Source: Bradyrhizobium sp. CER78 (GTDB lineage Bacteria > Pseudomonadota > Alphaproteobacteria > Rhizobiales > Xanthobacteraceae). From it: 64,000 nt of DNA. The DNA is taken from positions 186,001 through 250,000 of the forward strand of contig NZ_JARVWP010000010.1 of assembly GCF_029846235.1 (NCBI RefSeq), written 5' to 3'. A program made the position numbers and the translations under genes. Below are positions 43,799 to 52,481 of this stretch, one piece after another (the stretch's first letter is position 1; each line of letters opens with the position of its first letter). The notes beneath the pieces are model-generated. The model worked only from the letters and a program-made list of their open reading frames with translations. It was not told where the DNA came from and did not search any database.

Positions 43799-45910
43799 AT
43801 GAAAAGCCTGCAACGAGCCTGGCATCGCCATTCGCCCCAGTTGTTCCTGGGCGAGCTGCTTGAGAAGCGGTGGATGGAGCCGATCATTCCATTCACGCTC
43901 ACGATCGCGGTGTTCCTGGCCTTCGCGGTGATGATCCCACGTTACCTGACAGCGGGCAGCCTTCAGGAGCTGATGCGGAATTTCGCTGAGCAGGGGATGG
44001 TCGCCGTCGCGATGGCCTTCTCCGTGCTGTCGGGCGGCATCGACCTGTCGGTCGGCGCGGTATTCGCGATGTCGAACTTCCTTGCGCTCTATCTCTATCT
44101 CATTGTCGGGCTGCCGCTGCCGGTGACGATCGTGCTGGTCATCCTGTTCGGCGCGGCGATGGGCGCGATCAACGGCGGCCTGATCGCTTACGGCAAGACC
44201 CGGCCATTCCTCACAACCCTGGTCGTCCTCATCATCGTCCGCGCGGCCTACAACAAGGTGACGGTCGCGTTCACGAACGAGCTCGCAAGCATCGATAGCG
44301 GGTCCAGCACGTGGGATTTCATGGGATCCGGCAGAGTGCTCGGCATTCCCGTCAACATGCTGGTGTTGATGTTCCTTGCCGTCGGCACGCATTTCTTTCT
44401 CACTCGTGTCAAGCCCGGCGTCCATATCATGGCGGTCGGGTCGAGCCGGAAGGCGGCCCGGCATGCCGGCGTCAACGTCAAGCGCGTGCTGTTCTCGGCC
44501 TATGTGATGTCAGGATCGGTCGCGGCGCTGGCGGGCATCCTCTATGCCGCGCGCCAGAGCAGCTCGGGTACGGACACCGGCGTCGGCTGGGAGATCAATG
44601 CGCTGGCTGCGGTGGTTCTCGGCGGCATCAGCCTTGCCGGCGGCCGCGGTACCATCGCGCGCGCCGTCATGGGCGCGGCGATTATCTTCATGCTCACCAG
44701 CGGCATGGTGCGGCTCGGCATCTCCGGCAACCTGACGACCGCCATCATCGGCATCATCCTGCTGCTCGCGGTGGGTTTCAACGTGAAGTGGGTCAAGAAC
44801 AAGGGCAAGGTGCTGCAGAAGGTCTATGTCACCCCAAGCTGGGTTGACTTCGAGCCGCCGCCGTCGGTCGAGCGCGGCAGCGGAACGCCGTTCGCGGAGA
44901 ATGACCGGCTGAAGAACGCTGAAGCGATTGCGCTCAATATGATCGAGGGCCCCGAGGACGTCATCCTTGACCGCAAGGACAACCTCTACACCGTCAACCG
45001 CAACGGTTCGATCATCCGCTTCCTCGCGCCCGACTACGCCGTACGCGAGGAATTCGCGCGCATCGGCGGCCGGCCGCTCGGGCTGGCATTCGATCGAGAT
45101 CAGAACCTCCTTGTCTGCATCGCCGGCATGGGCGTGTACGGCGTGAAGCCCGATCGTTCGGTCTTCAAGGTCACGGATCGCACGACGCGCACGCGCACAC
45201 GCCTCAAGGACGACTCCCGGCTCTATCTGGCTGACGATCTCGACGTCGCACCCGACGGCAATATCTACTTCAGCGAGGCCTCGACACGCTACGAACTGAC
45301 CGACTGGGCGCTCGACGGATTTGAGGGGCGCGGCAATGGCCGGCTGATTTGCCACGATCCAAAAACCGGCATCACCAGGACTGTCCTCAAGAACCTGACG
45401 TTCCCCAACGGCATCTGCATTTCGCATGACGGGCAGTCGGTGCTGTGGGCGAGCACCTGGCTGTGCCAGATCAACCGTTACTGGATTGCCGGACCGAAGG
45501 CGGGCACCAGCGAAGTCCTGATCGACAACCTTCCAGGCTATTGCGACAACATCAATCGTGCATCCGATGGCAAGTACTGGCTCGCCTTCGTCGGCCTGCG
45601 TACGCCGGTCTATGACCTTGCCATGCGCAACCCTGTTTTCCGTACCCGCATGGTCAAGCAGATCCCCCCGGATGAATGGCTGTGCCCTGGCATCAACTAC
45701 GGCTGCGTGGTCAAGTTCGACGACAATGGCGTGGTGACGGAATCGCTCTGGGATCCGGGCGGGCTCTCGCATCCGACCATCACCTCGGTCCGCGAGCACA
45801 AGGGCCATCTCTATATCGGCGGTCTCGAGAACAACCGCATCGGCCGTATCCGCCTTGAGGGCGCCGACCCCAACTGGGAAGCGCACGTGTCCTATTGGGG
45901 AAGGGCCTGA
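43799..45910 (+). CDS. Ribose-type permease fused to a strictosidine-synthase-like beta-propeller
   Basis: 704-codon frame read from ATG 43799 (GGAG at 43788-43791; TTG 43796 is too close). Residues ~1-335 are a full RbsC-type permease (Gly-Gly-Ile-Asp-Leu-Ser-Val-Gly-Ala and Gly-Gly-Ile-Ser-Leu-Ala-Gly-Gly-Arg-Gly). After a ~35-residue linker, residues ~375-703 form a strictosidine-synthase/SMP-30 propeller: Asp-Val-Ala-Pro-Asp-Gly-Asn-Ile-Tyr-Phe, Phe-Pro-Asn-Gly-Ile-Cys, Gly-Pro-Lys-Ala-Gly-Thr-Ser-Glu-Val and Leu-Pro-Gly-Tyr-Cys-Asp-Asn-Ile. RbsC ends face the cytoplasm, so the propeller should too. No frameshift or stop separates the halves. The role of the fused domain is not known. Confidence 0.9.
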   Translation: MKSLQRAWHRHSPQLFLGELLEKRWMEPIIPFTLTIAVFLAFAVMIPRYLTAGSLQELMRNFAEQGMVAVAMAFSVLSGGIDLSVGAVFAMSNFLALYLYLIVGLPLPVTIVLVILFGAAMGAINGGLIAYGKTRPFLTTLVVLIIVRAAYNKVTVAFTNELASIDSGSSTWDFMGSGRVLGIPVNMLVLMFLAVGTHFFLTRVKPGVHIMAVGSSRKAARHAGVNVKRVLFSAYVMSGSVAALAGILYAARQSSSGTDTGVGWEINALAAVVLGGISLAGGRGTIARAVMGAAIIFMLTSGMVRLGISGNLTTAIIGIILLLAVGFNVKWVKNKGKVLQKVYVTPSWVDFEPPPSVERGSGTPFAENDRLKNAEAIALNMIEGPEDVILDRKDNLYTVNRNGSIIRFLAPDYAVREEFARIGGRPLGLAFDRDQNLLVCIAGMGVYGVKPDRSVFKVTDRTTRTRTRLKDDSRLYLADDLDVAPDGNIYFSEASTRYELTDWALDGFEGRGNGRLICHDPKTGITRTVLKNLTFPNGICISHDGQSVLWASTWLCQINRYWIAGPKAGTSEVLIDNLPGYCDNINRASDGKYWLAFVGLRTPVYDLAMRNPVFRTRMVKQIPPDEWLCPGINYGCVVKFDDNGVVTESLWDPGGLSHPTITSVREHKGHLYIGGLENNRIGRIRLEGADPNWEAHVSYWGRA

Positions 45911-45913
45911 GCC

Positions 45914-47032
45914 ATGTCTCTGCTTGGCGATATCGTCGATCGCGTGCTGTTTCCGAACCGGGAGCTTCATGTCATTCCGGTGCTCGACGGGGCGTTCTCT
46001 CCGAACCAGCGGCTCGATCACGCCCGCCAACTCGGCGATGAGATCGAGCGGCCGGATGACATCGCGCTTGGGCAGGATGGCGCGCTCTACGTCTCGACCG
46101 GCAACAGCATCCTGCGTTGCACGGGAGCCGATTTCAGCACGCGCGCCGTGTTCGTGACGCTTGACGGTCTCGTCGGCGGGCTCGCTTCCGCGCCGGATGG
46201 CAGGCTGCTGGCTTGCGTCTCTGGCGCGGGTTTGGTGGCGCTTTCACCAGCAGGCCGAATCGTCGCGAAACTCGAAAGCGTCGGCGGTGAGAAGATTGCC
46301 TGTCCATTGTCGGTCACGGTTGCCCCGGACGGGGCAATCTATCTGACTGATGGTTCGCGCACCAACCGGCCTGAAGACTGGTTGACCGATCTGATGCAGA
46401 ACCGCGCCCCCTCGGGCCGTCTCATCGCTTGCGATGCCTCGCTCGGTCGAGCGAGCGTGCGCGCAGACAAGCTTGCTTGGCCGCTCGGCTTGGCCGTTTC
46501 CAGCGACGGCAACGAGGTGTGGGTCGCCGAGTCCTGGGCGCATCGTCTGACCGCCTTTTCACGCTCCGGCGGCGATAAGCGCGCGATCGTCAAGAACTAT
46601 ACCGGTTATCCGGCGCGTCTCGGGCCGGGCGCGAACGGGGAGATCTGGATGGCTTTCCTCGCGCTGCGCACGCAGCTGACCGAATTCGTCCTGCGCGAAC
46701 GGGCATTCTGCGAAGAGATGATGCGGACGGTACCATCAGAGCTTTGGATCGGCCCGGCGCTGGACGGCCGCCTCAACCCGCGCGAGCCGACCCAGATCGG
46801 CCGCATCAAGAAGCTTGGCATTCAGAAGCCATGGGCACCGCCGCGCTCGTATGGTCTCGTTGCGCGGCTGAATGCAAAGGGCATGGCGACGGAGACGTTA
46901 CACAGCCGCGTCGATGGTCGGGTCCACGGAATAACCGCCGTCCGAGCACTGGGCTCCCGTGTGCTGGCGGTGTCCAAGGGACGCGATTGCCTCGTTGAAC
47001 TGCCGCGCAGCCGCGGCGCAGAAGAAGGATGA
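45914..47032 (+). CDS. Strictosidine-synthase/SMP-30-like beta-propeller protein
   Basis: 372 residues, starting three bases after the fusion gene's stop. It resembles the propeller half of that fusion: Arg-Pro-Asp-Asp-Ile-Ala-Leu-Gly-Gln-Asp-Gly, Asp-Gly-Ala-Ile-Tyr-Leu-Thr-Asp-Gly-Ser, Gly-Leu-Ala-Val-Ser-Ser-Asp-Gly-Asn-Glu-Val-Trp-Val-Ala-Glu. There is no signal peptide, so it is cytoplasmic, on the same side as the fused domain expected there. Members hydrolyse lactones or esters or act as binding proteins. Its stop overlaps the ATPase start by four bases. Confidence 0.83.
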   Translation: MSLLGDIVDRVLFPNRELHVIPVLDGAFSPNQRLDHARQLGDEIERPDDIALGQDGALYVSTGNSILRCTGADFSTRAVFVTLDGLVGGLASAPDGRLLACVSGAGLVALSPAGRIVAKLESVGGEKIACPLSVTVAPDGAIYLTDGSRTNRPEDWLTDLMQNRAPSGRLIACDASLGRASVRADKLAWPLGLAVSSDGNEVWVAESWAHRLTAFSRSGGDKRAIVKNYTGYPARLGPGANGEIWMAFLALRTQLTEFVLRERAFCEEMMRTVPSELWIGPALDGRLNPREPTQIGRIKKLGIQKPWAPPRSYGLVARLNAKGMATETLHSRVDGRVHGITAVRALGSRVLAVSKGRDCLVELPRSRGAEEG

Positions 47033-48570
47033 GCGCCATGGCGGCGGAACAACAGGCAGGAACCCCGCTGCTCCAGCTTGTCAATGGCAGCAAGGTCTAT
47101 GGTGGTCTGCATGCGATCGATGGCGTCAATTTCGATCTGCGACCGGGTGAAATCCACGCGCTGCTGGGCGAGAACGGGGCAGGAAAGTCGACGCTCTGCA
47201 AGGCGATCGCAGGCGCAATCGTGCTGACTTCCGGGGACTATATGATCCAAGGTCGCAAGGTCTCGTTCGCCTCGCCAAAGGAGGCGCTCGAGGGTGGCGT
47301 CGCGATGGTCTACCAGGAGTCCAGTCTGGTGCCGTCGATGACGGTGGCGCAGAACCTCGAACTCGGCATGGAGAAGTGGGTCACGGTTTACAGCAAGATC
47401 AACATCGCAGCGACCCAGTCGCTGCAATCGATGAACTTCAACGTCGACCCGTTGGTGCTTGTCGAGAACCTCGGAACGGCCAAGCGGCAGATGGTCGAGA
47501 TCGTGCGCGCAGTGCGCCACAATGCCCGGATCTTCATCTTCGATGAACCGACTGCGTCGCTGACGCCCGAAGAGACGCAGCATCTGTTTCATCTTCTCAA
47601 CACCCTGAAAGAGAAGGGGGCCGGAATCATCTTTATCTCGCACGCATTGGAAGAGGCGCTCAACATCGCCGATCGCATCACCGTGCTCCGGGACGGCAAG
47701 CTGGTCGCCACAATGCCCGCGAAGGACGTTACGCGTGACGCCCTGGTGCGGATGATGGTTGGCCGCGAGGAGACGGCGGCGCAGTACGCGACCCACGGCG
47801 CCGATCCGGACGCCCCAAAACCCCATGCGCCGCGCGGCGAGAAGGTGCTTTCGGTCGAGAACGTGACGATGGGGAGCATCGTCAAGAACATGTCTTTTTC
47901 GGTGTTCAACGGAGAGGTCGTCGGCATTTTCGGCCTGGTCGGCGCCGGGCGATCCGAGATCGCGCAGATCGTCAGCGGCGCGCGCAAACGTAATTTCCTG
48001 CGCGGCGGGATGATCTATTTGCGGGACAAGCCGGTTCGCTATCGGGTGCCGCGGCAGGCGGTGCGCGACGGAATCGCCTATATCACCGAGGATCGAAAGG
48101 TCGACGGTTTCTTCGAAACGATGACGGTAGATCAGAATATCTATCTTGGTTATCTGTCGTCGCCGCGTATCAAGCGATTCCTTTACTCTACACGCGAGAT
48201 GAAACGGATTGCCGACCAATGGATCTCGGCGCTCTCGATCTCGGCGTTGAAGCGAACGCTGAAGATCGTGGAATATTCCGGCGGCAATCAGCAGAAGGTC
48301 GTGGTGGGAAAATCTCTGGCGCAGAAACCGACGGTGGTCATCTTCGACGAGCCGACGCGAGGGGTGGACGTCAGCGCCATTCCGCAGATCCACCAGGCAA
48401 TTCGCAAGCTGGCGGGCGAGAACAAGGCAGTCGTTGTAATCTCCTCCTATCTGCCGGAGATTCTGGCGATCTCGGATCGGATTCTGGTCGCGCGCGGTGG
48501 GCGTATTGTTGAAGAAATGGCACGAGCCGATGCGACCGAAGACAAGATCATGTATGCGGCCATTCATTGA
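47029..48570 (+). CDS. Ribose-type ABC transporter ATPase, two domains (RbsA family)
   Basis: 513 residues with two ATP-binding halves. The first has Walker A GENGAGKST, a Q-loop Tyr-Gln-Glu and Walker B FIFDEP. The second has a degenerate loop, Gly-Leu-Val-Gly-Ala-Gly-Arg-Ser-Glu, signature Tyr-Ser-Gly-Gly-Asn-Gln-Gln-Lys and Walker B VIFDEP, as is normal in RbsA/XylG. In the first half the usual signature is replaced by Leu-Gly-Thr-Ala-Lys-Arg-Gln, a weak version. ATG 47029 overlaps the previous stop. It drives the permeases at 41619 and 43799. Confidence 0.93.
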   Translation: MSAMAAEQQAGTPLLQLVNGSKVYGGLHAIDGVNFDLRPGEIHALLGENGAGKSTLCKAIAGAIVLTSGDYMIQGRKVSFASPKEALEGGVAMVYQESSLVPSMTVAQNLELGMEKWVTVYSKINIAATQSLQSMNFNVDPLVLVENLGTAKRQMVEIVRAVRHNARIFIFDEPTASLTPEETQHLFHLLNTLKEKGAGIIFISHALEEALNIADRITVLRDGKLVATMPAKDVTRDALVRMMVGREETAAQYATHGADPDAPKPHAPRGEKVLSVENVTMGSIVKNMSFSVFNGEVVGIFGLVGAGRSEIAQIVSGARKRNFLRGGMIYLRDKPVRYRVPRQAVRDGIAYITEDRKVDGFFETMTVDQNIYLGYLSSPRIKRFLYSTREMKRIADQWISALSISALKRTLKIVEYSGGNQQKVVVGKSLAQKPTVVIFDEPTRGVDVSAIPQIHQAIRKLAGENKAVVVISSYLPEILAISDRILVARGGRIVEEMARADATEDKIMYAAIH

Positions 48571-48585
48571 TAAGGAGGGCCTTTC

Positions 48586-49377
48586 GTGAGTGCCTATCAG
48601 CGACCTCCCCATTGGAAGGATGCGGCGCGCGACGCCAATGAAGATGATGCGGATGGCGGTCGGCTGATGAGCGAGCGGATCGCAAGTGAGATCCGCAGCG
48701 CGGTGTTGAGCGGCGAGATGCGGCCGGGCACCCGCATCCGGCAGGAACTTCTCGCGGCGCATTTTGGAGCAAGCCGCATTCCCGTGCGCGAGGCGCTGAA
48801 GCAGCTCGAGAACGAGGGGCTGGTGGTGATGGCGCCGAACCGTGGCGCCTGGATTGCGGATGTCGATTCGGAGGAATCGATCGAGATCTACAAGATCCGC
48901 GAAGCGGTCGAACCGCTTGCCATCGGCGAAAGCGTTCCGAACCTGACCGACGAGGACATTGAGACGCTCGACCGTATCGTACGCGAGCTCGAGCAGGTGA
49001 CGACGCTCGAGGAATACATCCAGTTAGACCGGGAGTTTCATCTACGGACCTATTCGCGCGCGCGGATGCCGCAACTGCTGGCGATGGTCGAGCGCTTCTG
49101 GAATAGTACGCAGCACTTCCGGCGGCAATTCGTCAGCGAGACCTATGCCAAGGACGGGTTTCCGTTCTCTGATCCCCAGCACGTCCTGATCATGGATGCG
49201 ATCCGGGCGCGCGATGTCGATGCCGCGCAGGTGCTGGTGCGTCTCCACATTCGGCGGACGCGCGTGGTCATCCAGGCCAAAGAGAGCGGGGCGGCGCAAC
49301 CGCCCCTTGCGAACCGCGCCGCATTGCGGCACGCGCGTCTCGGCTCGGTCTATCGCGGAAAAAGGTCCAATGACTAG
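48586..49377 (+). CDS. GntR-family regulator with FCD ligand domain
   Basis: 263 residues from GTG 48586, with AAGGAGG upstream. The winged helix (residues ~28-95) includes Gly-Thr-Arg-Ile-Arg-Gln-Glu-Leu-Leu-Ala and Pro-Val-Arg-Glu-Ala-Leu-Lys-Gln-Leu; the FCD domain follows with Asp-Arg-Glu-Phe-His and His-Val-Leu-Ile-Met-Asp-Ala-Ile. FCD regulators bind sugar acids, fatty acids or similar carboxylates, often with a metal ion. It lies 15 bases after the ATPase and likely regulates the operon. Confidence 0.92.
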   Translation: MSAYQRPPHWKDAARDANEDDADGGRLMSERIASEIRSAVLSGEMRPGTRIRQELLAAHFGASRIPVREALKQLENEGLVVMAPNRGAWIADVDSEESIEIYKIREAVEPLAIGESVPNLTDEDIETLDRIVRELEQVTTLEEYIQLDREFHLRTYSRARMPQLLAMVERFWNSTQHFRRQFVSETYAKDGFPFSDPQHVLIMDAIRARDVDAAQVLVRLHIRRTRVVIQAKESGAAQPPLANRAALRHARLGSVYRGKRSND

Positions 49378-49479
49378 GTTCAGGAATGCCGACGTTGTCG
49401 GCGGCAGGACAATGATGGCTGCCGGCATTCATAACCGCAGGGTCGGACACGGCGGGCGCTGTCACGACGGCGGCAGGTC

Positions 49480-51165
49480 ATGAGAATGAGTGCTAACTTC
49501 GATTCTGCATTGCGTGTGCGCGCTTACGAAGAAGCCGCCGGTCAGCTGCGGGCACGTCTCGGACAAACGACCGACGCCTCTCCCGATCACAGAAGGCTGA
49601 CGGCGCTCGATCTGTTTCGGGCCGCGCCGCGCGAGGCGGCAGCACTGTTCTATTTCGATGCGACGCAGAGCTATGCCGATATCGACGGGTTGAGCGACCG
49701 TCTCGCCGGCGTTTTCGCACGCAAGGGGGTTGGCCGCGGCGACCGGGTTGCCGTCATTCTTCAGAATGTACCACAGTTCGTCATCGCCAGCGTGGCGGCA
49801 TGGAAAGTCGGGGCCATCGTCGTCAGCCTCAATCCGATGTACCGGACGCCGGAGCTTCGGAAGCTGTTCAAGGACTGCGAACCCAAGGCGGTGATCTGTC
49901 ACGATGATCAATGGGACAACGTTGTCCCGGCCGCTGATTCAGTCGATCCCGAATTGGTGCTCTGGACCTCCGCCCGTGAATTCCAGATGCGGAACGATGT
50001 CCGGGTGCTGCCGGAGCCGGGCGCGGCGCCGCCGACCCAAGCGCTGGCCGTGGTCTTCGCCGAAGACGCATCCGTGCCGCCGCCGCTTGTCCTGACCCCC
50101 GACGACATCGGCTTGCTGCTCTACACGTCCGGAACCACGGGCGTTCCCAAGGGCGCGATGCTCACGCATCGCAACCTGGTGGCGACGGCGCTGGTCTGCC
50201 GCGATCATTTCGAGCTGAACAGGACGTCGCGGATCTTCGGCGTCGCGCCGCTGTTCCACATCACCGGCTTCGAGATCCAGATGGTTGCGGCCTTCGCTGC
50301 GCGTGCGGCGATGGTGCTGACCTATCGCTTCCAGCCGCAGGTCGCTCTCGATGCCTTCCTCGAATGGCGGCCGACATTCATTATCGGTGCCATCACGGCA
50401 TACATCGCGTTGATGAATCAGGCCGACGCAACGCGCCGGCATTTCGAGAGCTTCGTCCATATCTATTCCGGCGGCGCGCCGATTGCGCCCTCGGTGATCG
50501 ACGCCTTTGCGGAGCGGTTTGGACGGGCGATCCGCAGTTCCTATGGAATGACTGAGCTGACCTCTGCAAGTCATCTTGCACCCAACGAAGGTCCAATTCC
50601 CGTCGATCCCGCGTCGGGCGCGCTGTCCATCGGCAGGCCAACGTCCGCGGTCGATGCGATCGTGGTCGACGACGAGCGTCACCCGCTCGGACCGGGTGAA
50701 CATGGCGAAGTGGTCGTGCGTGGGTCCGGTGTGATGGCTGGCTACTGGAGAAAGCCGGTGGAAACCGATGAGGTGCTGATGAATGGTTGGCTGCACAGCG
50801 GCGACGTCGGCTTCTTTGACGAGAGCGGCTGGTTCTATCTCGTGGACCGCAAGAAGGACATGATCTCAGCCTCCGGCTTCAAGGTTTGGCCGCGTGAGGT
50901 GGAAGACGTGATCTACGGCTTTCCGGGCGTGCGCGAGGCAGCCGTCGTCGGTGCTACCGATCCCTATCGCGGCGAGACGGTAGTGGCTTTCGTCTCCGCG
51001 CGGCCTGGTGCCGCAATCGACGTCGCCGCGCTCTCGGGCTTTTGCCGCGAACGATTGGCCGCCTACAAATGCCCTGTCGACATTCGCGTGCTGGACGATT
51101 TGCCGAAGACGGAGTCAGGCAAGATTACCCGAAACACACTCCGGGACAGCCTGCGCAGCCAGTAA
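49480..51165 (+). CDS. Acyl-CoA synthetase (AMP-binding enzyme)
   Basis: 561 residues. Catalyses ATP-dependent ligation of a carboxylic acid to CoA. The P-loop Tyr-Thr-Ser-Gly-Thr-Thr-Gly-Val-Pro-Lys-Gly, the Tyr-Gly-Met-Thr-Glu motif and Asp-Val-Gly-Phe-Phe ... Lys-Thr-Glu-Ser-Gly-Lys are all present; the last lysine is the adenylation residue. It belongs to the broad class I family, and the acid may be aliphatic, aromatic or terpenoid. An acyl-CoA dehydrogenase follows after 11 bases, so they probably work in sequence. Start at ATG 49480 or 49486. Confidence 0.92.
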   Translation: MRMSANFDSALRVRAYEEAAGQLRARLGQTTDASPDHRRLTALDLFRAAPREAAALFYFDATQSYADIDGLSDRLAGVFARKGVGRGDRVAVILQNVPQFVIASVAAWKVGAIVVSLNPMYRTPELRKLFKDCEPKAVICHDDQWDNVVPAADSVDPELVLWTSAREFQMRNDVRVLPEPGAAPPTQALAVVFAEDASVPPPLVLTPDDIGLLLYTSGTTGVPKGAMLTHRNLVATALVCRDHFELNRTSRIFGVAPLFHITGFEIQMVAAFAARAAMVLTYRFQPQVALDAFLEWRPTFIIGAITAYIALMNQADATRRHFESFVHIYSGGAPIAPSVIDAFAERFGRAIRSSYGMTELTSASHLAPNEGPIPVDPASGALSIGRPTSAVDAIVVDDERHPLGPGEHGEVVVRGSGVMAGYWRKPVETDEVLMNGWLHSGDVGFFDESGWFYLVDRKKDMISASGFKVWPREVEDVIYGFPGVREAAVVGATDPYRGETVVAFVSARPGAAIDVAALSGFCRERLAAYKCPVDIRVLDDLPKTESGKITRNTLRDSLRSQ

Positions 51166-51176
51166 GGAGTATTCAA

Positions 51177-52481
51177 GTGGATATTACGCAAAGCGAACGC
51201 AGCCGAGAACTGGCCGAGCGTATCGAGCGCTTCATGATGGAGCACATCTATCCGAATGAGCGCCGGTATTATCAGGAAGCGGAGCGGCTCGGGCCCTGGG
51301 CCGTGCACCCGATCGTGGAGAAATTGAAGCCGCTCGCGCAACAGGCCGGCTTGTGGAACCTGTTTCTGCCAGCTCACGAGGATGGGCTGACAAATCTTGA
51401 ATATGCGCCGCTGTGCGAGATCATGGGACGTTCGCATCTGGCTCCCGAGGTGTTCAATTGCAGCGCGCCGGACACCGGAAATATGGAGACGATCCTGCGT
51501 TACGGTACGGAAGCGCAGAAGGAGCGTTGGCTGAAGCCGTTGCTCGCAGGCGAAATTCGCTCTTCGTTCGCGATGACGGAGCCCGACGTTGCCTCATCCG
51601 ATGCGACCAATGTCGCCAGCTTGATCGTGCGTGACGGCGACCATTACGTGATCAACGGTCGCAAGTGGTATACGACCGGTGCCACCGATCCGCGATGCAA
51701 GATCATCATCTTCATGGGGCAGACCGACCCAGAGCACCCGGACCGTCACAAGCGCCAATCGATGATCCTTGTGCCGAAAGATACACCGGGCGTGCGTGTC
51801 GTCCGTTCGCTGCCGGTGCTCGGATTTTACGGCGTACCGGATCGCGCATCCGAGGTGATGTTCACCAATGTGCGCGTGCCGGCCACCAACATGCTGCTTG
51901 GCGAGGGACGTGGATTCGAGATCGCGCAGGGACGGCTTGGACCCGGACGCATCCATCATTGCATGCGGTTGATAGGCCTTTCCGAGCGCGTGCTCGAGCG
52001 CATGTGCCGGCGGGCGCTGAACCGTGTCGCTTTCGGCAAGCCGATCGCCGAGCAAACGGTGACGCTTGAGCGCCTGGCCGAAGCCCGCATGATGATCGAG
52101 CAGGCGCGACTGCTGACTCTCAGGGCGGCCTATATGATGGACACAGTCGGCAACAAGTCCGCGCGGCAGGAAATTGCCATGATCAAGGTCGTCGCGCCAA
52201 ACATGGCACAGACGATCGTTGACTGGGCAATACAAGTTTTCGGTGGAGGTGGAACCAACAACGACCACTTCCTCTCGGCAGCGCTCGCCACGACCCGCTT
52301 GCTGCGACTGGCAGATGGTCCCGACGAGGTTCACCGCAACCAGATAGGCAAGCTCGAGCTGCATCGTTGGCTCAATTCCGATCCCGCGCGGACCGGCGGC
52401 GATGCCGATCCAATGTCCCCAGATGAATCTGAAGCATGGTCCGAAGGAGGCCTGTGGCCGCGCCCGAAACGACTGTCATAG
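51177..52481 (+). CDS. Acyl-CoA dehydrogenase
   Basis: 434 residues from GTG 51177, with AAGGAG at 51163-51168 that includes the previous gene's stop. FAD-dependent alpha,beta-desaturation of an acyl-CoA. Signature Ala-Met-Thr-Glu-Pro-Asp-Val-Ala-Ser-Ser-Asp, the nucleotide-binding Arg in Arg-Ile-His-His-Cys-Met-Arg, and a C-terminal Gln-Val-Phe-Gly-Gly-Gly-Gly stretch. Length and sequence resemble the ACAD10/11-type group acting on branched or unusual acyl groups. An upstream extension in the frame overlaps the ligase gene and is rejected. Confidence 0.92.
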   Translation: MDITQSERSRELAERIERFMMEHIYPNERRYYQEAERLGPWAVHPIVEKLKPLAQQAGLWNLFLPAHEDGLTNLEYAPLCEIMGRSHLAPEVFNCSAPDTGNMETILRYGTEAQKERWLKPLLAGEIRSSFAMTEPDVASSDATNVASLIVRDGDHYVINGRKWYTTGATDPRCKIIIFMGQTDPEHPDRHKRQSMILVPKDTPGVRVVRSLPVLGFYGVPDRASEVMFTNVRVPATNMLLGEGRGFEIAQGRLGPGRIHHCMRLIGLSERVLERMCRRALNRVAFGKPIAEQTVTLERLAEARMMIEQARLLTLRAAYMMDTVGNKSARQEIAMIKVVAPNMAQTIVDWAIQVFGGGGTNNDHFLSAALATTRLLRLADGPDEVHRNQIGKLELHRWLNSDPARTGGDADPMSPDESEAWSEGGLWPRPKRLS

